Shown: positions 8,427 through 15,294 of the stretch, piece after piece
How positions within the stretch are numbered: the first letter of the stretch is position 1
Layout: the number at the start of each line of letters is the position of its first letter
Source of the DNA: Bacillus sp. SD088
GTDB lineage: Bacteria; Bacillota; Bacilli; Bacillales; Bacillaceae_C
Reading direction: 5' to 3'
NCBI RefSeq assembly: GCF_017355205.1
Contig: NZ_JADIJK010000001.1
Span: 310,001-374,000, forward strand
Length of the DNA: 64,000 nt
The notes under the pieces: model-generated
The model's input: the letters and a program-made list of their open reading frames with translations, nothing else
Databases searched by the model: none
What the model was told of the DNA's origin: nothing
Made by a program: the position numbers and the translations under genes

Positions 8427-9452
8427 TTGAATGTGACTATTATTGGTTTAACTGTTGTATTAATGCTTGTTTTGTTTTTGCCGTTTACTGTAAAAGCTGT
8501 TGAGGAAAATTTGGAGGCCTTTTTATTTTTGATGGGACTAGCAGCGGCGTTTATTAGTAAAGTTCTTGATGGTCCGTTGTTTTTTAAGGCTTTAGAAGAT
8601 CCCATCCATATTACTTTAGCTGTTTTCATTGCCGGCTTATTATTTCGTTGGTTACAGTCACCGATTGAGAAGGGAATTTTAGGCTTAAGCCGAGCAATTC
8701 CAAGCCGATTGTTTCTAGCTATCATTGTTATCATCCTTGGCTTGGTTTCAAGTATCATCACAGCGATTATCGCCGCTATCGTACTCGTTGTTATCGTAAG
8801 TGTAATCCGTCTCGATCGCCAATCAGAAATTCGCCTTGTCGTGTTAGCCTGCTTTTCCATCGGATTAGGGTCCGCCTTAACTCCATTGGGGGAACCTTTA
8901 TCCACGATTGCGACAAACAAGCTTGGTGAGGATTTCTTTTTCTTGATGCGACTGATTGGAACGAATGTGATCCCTGCCGTATTGATTTTTGGAATTCTTG
9001 CAGCTGTGCTAGTCAAGCCGGCCAAGGATCAAACTGGACTTTCTAGTTCTCTTGAGGTAGAAAGTTATGGAGAAATCATTATCCGCGCAATTAAAATTTA
9101 CCTTTTTGTTATGGGTCTGACCCTGCTTGGGGCTGGATTCGAACCTTTTATCGAAAAGTATTTACTTGGCCTTAGTCCGCTACTGCTTTATTGGATTAAT
9201 ATGATTTCAGCTGTCCTCGATAATGCGACATTAGCCGCGGCAGAAATTAGCCCACTTATGGAGCCGCCGACCATTAAAGCGATTTTGCTTGGACTTATGA
9301 TTAGTGGAGGTATGCTCATTCCTGGAAACATCCCGAATATTATCTCTGCGGGAAAACTAAATATAACAAGCCGTGAATGGGCACGATTTGGTGTTCCAAT
9401 TGGACTAGCCGCAATGGTTCTCTATTTTCTGATCATCTTAATCTTTGGCTGA
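8427..9452 (+). CDS. DUF1646 family membrane transporter
   Basis: The protein of about 341 residues is almost wholly hydrophobic, with about ten predicted membrane segments, and matches the DUF1646 family of the ion-transporter superfamily. Conserved-looking stretches are LGSALTPLGEPLST near residue 155 and SGGMLIPGNIPNIIS near the C terminus, which resemble the re-entrant motifs of cation/anion antiporters. The substrate is unknown. The start is uncertain: TTG 8427 has AAGAAGG nine bases upstream, and TTG 8418 and GTG 8433 are in-frame alternatives. An imperfect hairpin terminator follows. Confidence 0.82.
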   Translation: MNVTIIGLTVVLMLVLFLPFTVKAVEENLEAFLFLMGLAAAFISKVLDGPLFFKALEDPIHITLAVFIAGLLFRWLQSPIEKGILGLSRAIPSRLFLAIIVIILGLVSSIITAIIAAIVLVVIVSVIRLDRQSEIRLVVLACFSIGLGSALTPLGEPLSTIATNKLGEDFFFLMRLIGTNVIPAVLIFGILAAVLVKPAKDQTGLSSSLEVESYGEIIIRAIKIYLFVMGLTLLGAGFEPFIEKYLLGLSPLLLYWINMISAVLDNATLAAAEISPLMEPPTIKAILLGLMISGGMLIPGNIPNIISAGKLNITSREWARFGVPIGLAAMVLYFLIILIFG

Positions 9453-9469
9453 TGCAGACATTAGACAAG

Positions 9470-9508
9470 AAGCACGGCCCAGATTTGGGACTTGGACCGT
9501 GCTTTCCT
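9470..9508 (+). terminator. Terminator after the DUF1646 gene
   Basis: AAGCACGGCCC pairs imperfectly with GGACCGTGCTT, followed by a pyrimidine tract, 18 bases after the stop codon. Confidence 0.6.
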
Positions 9509-9518
9509 CCTTATTCAT

Positions 9519-9635
9519 TCATTTCCGGTGCTTCCTGTAGTGTGTGATACCTGGAAGCATATCCTTGTTCACAAGTAGAAGGATAGCCCCAATTGAAATC
9601 AACAAGCTTGCCCAGATCCAAATCATTTTTTTCAT
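9519..9635 (-). CDS. Small single-span membrane peptide (38 aa)
   Basis: An ATG at 9635 opens 38 codons ending at TGA 9519-9521. The product begins MKKMIWIWASLLISIGAILL, a predicted single membrane helix of about 18 residues with lysines before it, and it has a basic tail HYRKHRK. Its start overlaps the stop of the preceding 28-codon ORF as ATGA, so it may be translated by coupling. It was not found in any family I recognise. The order of overlap and the strong ribosome binding site of the first ORF support the pair as real genes. Confidence 0.5.
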   Translation of the reverse strand: MKKMIWIWASLLISIGAILLLVNKDMLPGITHYRKHRK

Positions 9636-9718
9636 TTTATATTATAGGTAGAATGTCTTTGTCGCTTGTCATCTCGCCCACGATATAAATCTCTTAAAGA
9701 TATTCCTATAAAACTCAT
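9632..9718 (-). CDS. Small basic peptide (28 aa)
   Basis: ATG 9718 is preceded by AAAGGAGTAGAGATT, a good ribosome binding site with normal spacing. The 28-residue product begins MSFIGISLRDLYRGRDDKR and is rich in Arg, Asp and Lys. It overlaps the next small ORF by ATGA. No family is recognised. Two short coupled ORFs with a good ribosome binding site in a 313-bp gap are more likely genes than chance. Confidence 0.5.
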   Translation of the reverse strand: MSFIGISLRDLYRGRDDKRQRHSTYNIK

Positions 9719-9765
9719 AATCTCTACTCCTTTTTATATAATATTCATCAAGTCAAACCAATCGT

Positions 9766-10353
9766 TCATTTGCTTAATTGTTTGCCTAAACTTCCCCCAG
9801 GATGGTATAAATGAAAATCCTCTTTTTTAAAATTACGATTTTTACAGAGCGAAACCGCTAGTGCATCCATCATAACGAGGACAAGAGTTGTACTGATCGT
9901 TGGGGCTAAACCGAGGTGATCGGCTTCGGCTTCGTACTGATAAGTCAATGCAACATCACAAGCCTTCGACAATGTAGATTCTTTGTTTTTAGTAATCGCT
10001 ATTTTTTTTACTTGCATTTTTTCTAGTGAAGGTAGCAAGCTTAGCACTTCTTCTGTTTCCCCGCTATTTGAAATCATGAGAACGATATCACTTCTCTCAA
10101 CCATACCTAGATCGCCATGTACTCCTTCTGTACTGTGGACAAAAAAAGCGGGTGTTCCTGTACTTGCAAGAGTTGCAGCAACTTTCTTGCCAATATGTCC
10201 AGATTTACCGACACCAGTTACAACCACCTTTCCTCCACAATTTTGAATGAGACGAAAAGCTTCATCAACATTACTATCCAACTTTTCTGATAGTTCTCTA
10301 AGAGCTAACGCTTCTATCGCAATCGTTTTCTTAATTTCATATAAAGCAGACAT
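9766..10353 (-). CDS. SIS-domain sugar isomerase, KpsF/GutQ-like (arabinose-5-phosphate isomerase-like)
   Basis: The 195-residue protein is a single SIS domain with GVGKSGHIGKKVAATL near residue 47, ISNSGET near 95 and the KpsF/GutQ signature EADHLGLAPTIS near 142. The C terminus ends HPGGSLGKQL. KpsF/GutQ enzymes interconvert D-ribulose 5-phosphate and D-arabinose 5-phosphate. Typical members are about 320 residues with two C-terminal CBS domains, and this one lacks both. The ATG at 10353 follows AAAGGAGAT. A TGTAATCGTTTACC operator and a -35/-10 pair lie upstream, tying it to the sugar regulon that follows. A 6-phospho-3-hexuloisomerase role is a less likely alternative. Confidence 0.82.
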   Translation of the reverse strand: MSALYEIKKTIAIEALALRELSEKLDSNVDEAFRLIQNCGGKVVVTGVGKSGHIGKKVAATLASTGTPAFFVHSTEGVHGDLGMVERSDIVLMISNSGETEEVLSLLPSLEKMQVKKIAITKNKESTLSKACDVALTYQYEAEADHLGLAPTISTTLVLVMMDALAVSLCKNRNFKKEDFHLYHPGGSLGKQLSK

Positions 10354-10443
10354 AAGCCTATCTCCTTTAACTAAATGATATACAAGTGAATGAAAGTTAA
10401 GAGCCAGACCACTCTCTCATTCAACCTGTAATATATTATTGTG

Positions 10444-10492
10444 TGTAATCGTTTACCCATATGCATTATAACAATTTTTCTATTAAGCTCAA
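10444..10492 (-). promoter_or_regulatory. Promoter with LacI/cre-type operator before the SIS gene
   Basis: On the minus strand, TTGAGC (10492-10487) is followed by a 16-base spacer and TATAAT (10470-10465). Seven bases later comes the operator at 10457-10444, which reads TGTAATCGTTTACC on the plus strand. The operator overlaps the expected start of transcription, as expected for repression. Confidence 0.75.
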
Positions 10493-10552
10493 TAACCTTT
10501 TAAAAATCTATGTTACTTTGCTTGTTTGATTTCCTTATATTTAGATAAAAGA

Positions 10553-10740
10553 ATCTAAAAAAGGTGTTGTCCTATAAGGGCTATGAAAATCACCAAAACC
10601 GGTGACACGAATAGCATCAGCCGAAGCCTCTCACAGGAAGGATCAATGGCTTAGTTAGCGCCGTCCCGGCGCAATACCTGCATGATTTAAGTCCAAGTAG
10701 ACCCAGACCCACGCGGCGAGGAAGCCTTTTTGGCGATTTT
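10553..10740. repeat. Degenerate composite repeat
   Basis: A GGTGTTGTCC...GAAAATC start and a GATTTTC...GATTGTCGC end form an approximate inverted repeat, and the interior has GCGCCGTCCCGGCGC and other GC-rich hairpins unlike the AT-rich surroundings. It resembles the other composite elements of this window but is degenerate. No ORF is credible here. It occupies most of the gap between the SIS gene and the first binding-protein gene. Confidence 0.5.
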
Positions 10741-10771
10741 CAACTTTAGGGATTGTCGCTTTAAATACGGT

Positions 10772-12145
10772 TTACTCTATCCCATATTCTTCTTTTAATT
10801 TCTTAATTTCTGGGGCAAGTTGTTTTAAGGTATTTTCTTCAATCTGTTCCAGAATTGTTCTGGAATCAATGTTCTTATCAATCGATTCATTAATATCATC
10901 AATATATAATGGCCAGGCAGGAGCATCTATAGGTGTTAACCGGCGAACAGGAATATCATCCACAATGGTTTCATAAAATGCATAGTCTTGTTGTCCACCT
11001 AAATATTCATTCGTATGCTCTATATACCACGGAAGGGCGGTAATATGTTTCCAACCTGGCTGCACAGCATGCTCCACATAAACCTTCCATGCCTCTTCAG
11101 AGAAGTTTGCAAATTCCAGGAATGCCCAAGCGGCTTCTTTGTTTTCACTTTGTGAAGGGATCGAGAACGTAGAGCCACCTAATCCTACATTTACACCCAT
11201 CGGCATTCTCGTTACTCTCCACTTTCCTGCTTGTTCTGGAAATGCATCTTCTAAATGACGAGAACCATTTGTACCTGCTGGAAAGGAAGCTGCCTTTCCT
11301 TGTTTCACAAGTTGTTGTCCTTCATCACTGAATATTAAAGACATTTGTGGGGCCCAGCCAATTTGAACACCTTGTTTCACAAAATCTAAAAGTTCAATCA
11401 TTCTTTCATCATTCCGCATATAATTCAGTTCACTGTCAAAATATCCTGTCTCATCTCCATATTGAATCGCTGGAGAATCTCTAAATTCATACATATAAAT
11501 ATCATTTGCCTTTAACGTTTGAGCCGCGTTCAATACATTTTCAGGATCTTGAAGCCATTCTCCTAACTCTTCAGGATCAGTCGGCAGTCCCATCTGTTCA
11601 TATATATCTTCTCGATAATAGAATACACCGGCTGTAAGATCCCAAGGAAATCCTAATAGACGTTCTCCATCCGGAGACTTCCATCTTTCCCAATTATATT
11701 CAGATTGTAGATCCTGATAACGTTGAATATTGTATTCCGGTTGTAAGAAATCTTCAAATAGCCCTTCAGATTGAAATCTTGGAAATTGTGCTTGTTCAAC
11801 ATGCACAGCATCAGGAGCACCTCGTCCGGCTGAAATGGTTGTATGCAATTTATCATGTAATTCCCCCAATTCAAGATTAGTTAAATTCACCTTGATATTG
11901 GGATACACTTTATTAAACTCTTCAATCACTTCTTCAAACATTTCATCCCATGACCAAAATTCGATTTCTCCTTCCAAATCTGTGTCATGAGTATACGTAA
12001 TTTCTGAAGTATCAGCTTCTTCTTCTCTATTATCTACATTATTTTCATTTTCCTCTTCTGTTGGCAAACCGCTCCCGATCGAACACCCCGCAATAATCAA
12101 GGTTAGAGACAATAGAAACATCAATATACCAATCTTCTTACTCAC
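10772..12145 (-). CDS. ABC sugar-binding lipoprotein (first of a related pair)
   Basis: The 457-residue protein is an extracellular family 1 solute-binding lipoprotein. A signal peptide ends in the lipobox LIIAGC, an acidic linker follows to about residue 55, and the binding-protein fold continues to the end (GEIEFWSWDEMFEEVIEEFNK near 60, WDLTAGVFYYREDIYEQMG near 167). It would capture an oligosaccharide outside the cell for a MalFG-type permease. It is transcribed alone from its own operator. A paralogue of identical length lies at 33830-35203 and matches it over most of its length by eye. The GTG start at 12145 has AAAGGGGG upstream. No ATPase or permease is fused or adjacent on the same transcript. 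Confidence 0.9.
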   Translation of the reverse strand: MSKKIGILMFLLSLTLIIAGCSIGSGLPTEEENENNVDNREEEADTSEITYTHDTDLEGEIEFWSWDEMFEEVIEEFNKVYPNIKVNLTNLELGELHDKLHTTISAGRGAPDAVHVEQAQFPRFQSEGLFEDFLQPEYNIQRYQDLQSEYNWERWKSPDGERLLGFPWDLTAGVFYYREDIYEQMGLPTDPEELGEWLQDPENVLNAAQTLKANDIYMYEFRDSPAIQYGDETGYFDSELNYMRNDERMIELLDFVKQGVQIGWAPQMSLIFSDEGQQLVKQGKAASFPAGTNGSRHLEDAFPEQAGKWRVTRMPMGVNVGLGGSTFSIPSQSENKEAAWAFLEFANFSEEAWKVYVEHAVQPGWKHITALPWYIEHTNEYLGGQQDYAFYETIVDDIPVRRLTPIDAPAWPLYIDDINESIDKNIDSRTILEQIEENTLKQLAPEIKKLKEEYGIE

Positions 12146-12444
12146 ACCTATTTCCCCCTTTGTTTTTATAGATAGCCTTTGAAGCGAGACTGCTTCAGTG
12201 AGAGTTTTTTCACCCCCAACTGATAGTTAATGAGACTTATCGGAGTGCTAGCGCCCACTATCTCCATCCAGACTTCTTTGAAGATTCATAGTCTTGAAAT
12301 GATAGTTTTATGACGGACTACACCGAGATAAATGAAATACCGATTGACAGGCTACACCTCCTTAAGAACTTCCCTGACTAACACAAAAATAAAAAATCTA
12401 TATAAAAGTCCCTCTCCACCCTATTGACTCCGCTTACATTACTG
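12146..12444. other. Long leader region of the first binding-protein gene; no gene seen
   Basis: About 300 bases separate the operator from the start codon. The segment near 12210-12330 (inverted and hairpin-like, including AGTGCTAGCGCCCACTATC) resembles a decayed repeat. No ORF with a ribosome binding site is seen. Confidence 0.4.
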
Positions 12445-12458
12445 TGATATCGTTTACA
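12445..12458 (-). promoter_or_regulatory. Operator before the first binding-protein gene
   Basis: TGATATCGTTTACA, a member of the TGTAATCGTTTACA family. On the minus strand a TATGAT box lies just upstream of it. The gene begins about 300 bases downstream. Confidence 0.7.
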
Positions 12459-12505
12459 CATATATCATATCTTCTCGAATTTTCCCTTCTCCTTCATTAT
12501 TCTCG

Positions 12506-12665
12506 ATAAAGTGAAACTTCAATCAGTGGGGGTTTTCTTTCATCCCCCACTGATTGGTAGTTGAACAAATCGGGCTTTTACTGGCTGTTGATCCCCCACT
12601 TACAATTCTAGGTTTTCCACGAATTCCTGAAGTGGGGGGTCTTACAGCCAGTTAACGCGGGATAA
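12506..12665. repeat. Dual-hairpin element, copy 1 (160 bp)
   Basis: It runs from ATAAAGTGAAACTTC to GCGGGATAA. The first hairpin is CAATCAGTGGGGG with CCCCCACTGATTG; the second pairs ACTGGCTG and CCCCCACTT with AAGTGGGGGG and CAGCCAGT. It is nearly identical to the copy at 33410-33568. The two-hairpin layout recalls the ends of IS200/IS605-type elements, but no transposase gene is present. Confidence 0.85.
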
Positions 12666-12718
12666 AAGGAAATACCCTATTTATATAATGATATCACTAT
12701 AAGGTCAGGTGATGAACA

Positions 12719-13354
12719 TTGAAGTTATTCAATAATAAAATATATCTTTTTTTAGATCGAGTCTCTAATTTGTTTATTCTTAATAGCCTGTGGGTGATTA
12801 CTTGCATTCCTATTATTACCTTTTTTCCAGCAACCGCTGCGATGTTCAGTGTCATTCGGCAATGGAAACGTAAGGATGAAACAACCGTGATACGACCATT
12901 TTTTATTCATTTTAAAAGAAATTTTAAAGATAGCTTCATCGTCGGATTACTTTGGATCCCCTTTGGTGTATTACTTTATTTTAATTATTTGCTCATTGTG
13001 CAGACCCAAAAGGGAATTGCCGTATTCACATTAATTCCCATATTTCTTATCTCATTAATCTACCTCTTCATGTCGATATATCTATTTCCAGTTATGGTAC
13101 ATTATCAAGTAAGAATCAGAGATATACTAAAGAATTCCTTTATTGTCTCACTTGTCTATTTTCCGACTACATTTGTATTAATAGGAATGGGAACTATATT
13201 ATTAACTGTGCTGTTCTTTATTCCACCATTCGCTTTAATTATTTTTAGTTGTGGTGCCTATATGAACTTTTTGCTTTGCGACCGATTATTTCAAAAAATT
13301 GAAAAGTTAAGATTCTCCCCCACCTCTTCAAATATTTCAATTGGAGAAGAATGA
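12719..13354 (+). CDS. YesL-like DUF624 membrane protein
   Basis: The 211-residue protein has about five membrane segments and the DUF624 pattern seen in YesL (LDRVSNLFILNSLWVITCIPIITFFPATAAMF split across residues 12-43). DUF624 proteins sit in many Bacillus and Paenibacillus carbohydrate clusters next to ABC permeases; their role is unknown. The TTG start at 12719 has AGGTGATG upstream. It is the only plus-strand gene of the sugar locus, convergent with the long minus-strand operon, and no copy of the locus operator was seen in front of it. Confidence 0.85.
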   Translation: MKLFNNKIYLFLDRVSNLFILNSLWVITCIPIITFFPATAAMFSVIRQWKRKDETTVIRPFFIHFKRNFKDSFIVGLLWIPFGVLLYFNYLLIVQTQKGIAVFTLIPIFLISLIYLFMSIYLFPVMVHYQVRIRDILKNSFIVSLVYFPTTFVLIGMGTILLTVLFFIPPFALIIFSCGAYMNFLLCDRLFQKIEKLRFSPTSSNISIGEE

Positions 13355-13433
13355 ATGTAGAAGAATCCTCGTTCATCCTTCTCATTGGACCAAACATTTT
13401 TTACTTTTAAAAACCACCTCCATTCTAGCAAGT

Positions 13434-14420
13434 TTACTCTCCAGCAATCCCTGATCTTTCTATCCCATGAACAAAGGCACGTTGAACAAATAAATACAAA
13501 ATCAGGATTGGCAAGATTGTCAGCATTACTGCCGCCATTATCTGATTCATTAAGGTCGGAGCAAGTCCTATCGCCTCGCTCTGTTGAATTTGACTAGCAA
13601 CAGCATCTAGGCCATCTGCGTTTGCGTTCCCATTAAATGTCGCCAGGTTCTGTGCTAAATTAAAGAAATCTGGCAGCAACAAATACATATTCGGTTGAAA
13701 TACATCATTCCAATGCCAGACAACCGAGAATAGAAATACAACAATCATGGCTGGCTTGGCCAAGGGAAACATAATCGTCCAGTAGGTACGAAATGCCCCT
13801 GCACCATCAATCCTAGCCGCTTCCTCCATAACTTTTGGCAACCCCCGATAAAACTGAATAAAAATTAGCACGAATAATGAGCCTTTTAATCCAAATCCCA
13901 TCGCAGAAGGAAAAATAAATGGCATTAATGTATCAATCCAGCCCAAATCACTATAAAAAATATAGAGGGGCACTACAAGCGTTGTGGGCGGAACTAGAAA
14001 TGTAAAGATCAGTAAGCCCATCCACAAACCTTTTAACGGAAATTTGTACCGGGCAAACCCATAACCAATAAAAGAACAGCTTATAATCTGAAGGATAGCA
14101 CTACCTAGTGAAATTAAACTACTATTTAGTAAGCCATTCCAATAATTGATTGCTTTAAAGGCTTCTACATAATTATTCCATTCAAGAGTCTTAGGAATCC
14201 ACTGTACAGTTGCATCGGCTACATCTGATGGCCGCATTAATGATTGAGAAATCATATAGATAAGTGGATAAATAAAAACAAACGATAAACTGAATAGCAA
14301 TAAATAATAAAATATATTTCCTATAAATGTTCTCGTTCTTCTTAGATATAGAGCTTTTTTATCATCTGTTATTTTCCCATGTATGGATTGTTGGATGGAA
14401 CCTACAATCGGAATATTCAT
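13434..14420 (-). CDS. ABC sugar permease, MalG type (first pair)
   Basis: The 328-residue protein has six predicted membrane segments and the EAA loop EEAARIDGAGAFRTYWTIMFPLAKP (about 220-244) that docks the ATPase. It ends with FVQRAFVHGIERSGIAG, typical of MalG/MsmG-type subunits. It imports a sugar or oligosaccharide together with the MalF-type protein encoded immediately upstream. It is the last gene of the eight-gene minus-strand operon, 19 bases after the previous stop, with GGGAGTG before its ATG. Confidence 0.92.
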   Translation of the reverse strand: MNIPIVGSIQQSIHGKITDDKKALYLRRTRTFIGNIFYYLLLFSLSFVFIYPLIYMISQSLMRPSDVADATVQWIPKTLEWNNYVEAFKAINYWNGLLNSSLISLGSAILQIISCSFIGYGFARYKFPLKGLWMGLLIFTFLVPPTTLVVPLYIFYSDLGWIDTLMPFIFPSAMGFGLKGSLFVLIFIQFYRGLPKVMEEAARIDGAGAFRTYWTIMFPLAKPAMIVVFLFSVVWHWNDVFQPNMYLLLPDFFNLAQNLATFNGNANADGLDAVASQIQQSEAIGLAPTLMNQIMAAVMLTILPILILYLFVQRAFVHGIERSGIAGE

Positions 14421-14439
14421 TAGACGACACTCCCTTCCC

Positions 14440-15294
14440 TTAATTATCAGCCAAACCTTTACGGAATATCAGGAACACGACTCCCAATACGATAAAAATA
14501 AAGATAAAATACAGCCAACCAATGGTAGATCCATACGCATAATCATTCGATACAAAGACAGTATGTAACAAATGATTCATAATTCCGTTATCAGGATTGG
14601 TAAAAGAATTCACAATTGTGAACAATGTATTCACAAAAATCATCGGGATTAACATGGGAAAGGTAATTTTCCAAAAGGTTTCCCAACTTGTCGCTCCATC
14701 CATCTTTGCTGCTTCATATAGGGCTGGGGAAACGGTTTGTAATGCCGCTAGGAAAATTAAAATTTGTACGCCGGAATCCCACATCACAAGCGTCAGGGAA
14801 TCGGCATACTTGAGAAGTGGTTCCAGGATGCCTTCCGGAATAAAATGATTCAGCTGGCGATACAATGACCAATTCGTAAAGATTGGGAGATTAGCTGAAC
14901 CTTGTTGTAACAACTTTCGAAGTGCCTCCCCTGAAGCAATAATGACTGGTAAAAAGAAAACTCCTCTAAAAAAAGTTCTGCCAAATGTCTGGCGATTCAA
15001 TAAGACTGCACTAAACATAGAAAATATAAGAATCAACGGTACATGTGTCACAAGATCTTGCATTGTTTCCGTTAATAAGGGAACAAAATGCACATCGGTT
15101 GTAAAGGCTTGGCGATAATTTTTTAAGCCAACAAAAGTAGCTGCTAGTCCTTCTTTTGTCGGTTTTAAATCATTAAATGTATAAAAGAGGGATCGTCCTA
15201 GTGGGACAGCCATAAAGAGAAAAAATCCAACAATCCATAAAGAGACAAAGGAATAGCCTTCAAGTATATGTCTAGTCTTCATTGAGAGTTTCAC
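14440..15294 (-). CDS. ABC sugar permease, MalF type (first pair)
   Basis: The 284-residue protein has six predicted membrane segments and the EAA loop YEAAKMDGATSWETFWKITFPM (about 193-214). It is the MalF/MsmF-type partner of the next gene. The GTG start at 15294 overlaps the TGA stop of the DUF5696 gene as GTGA, with AAGGAG eight bases upstream, so translation is probably coupled. This links the DUF5696 protein closely to the transporter. Confidence 0.92.
   Translation of the reverse strand: MKLSMKTRHILEGYSFVSLWIVGFFLFMAVPLGRSLFYTFNDLKPTKEGLAATFVGLKNYRQAFTTDVHFVPLLTETMQDLVTHVPLILIFSMFSAVLLNRQTFGRTFFRGVFFLPVIIASGEALRKLLQQGSANLPIFTNWSLYRQLNHFIPEGILEPLLKYADSLTLVMWDSGVQILIFLAALQTVSPALYEAAKMDGATSWETFWKITFPMLIPMIFVNTLFTIVNSFTNPDNGIMNHLLHTVFVSNDYAYGSTIGWLYFIFIFIVLGVVFLIFRKGLADN

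Noticed and set aside
8375-9025. 216-residue ORF antisense to the DUF1646 gene
   Set aside because: It lies opposite a clear membrane protein gene and has the composition of a reverse-strand shadow.
10553-10740. Structured RNA or riboswitch between the SIS and binding-protein genes
   Set aside because: The hairpins are explained better by a degenerate composite repeat; no conserved riboswitch core was recognised.
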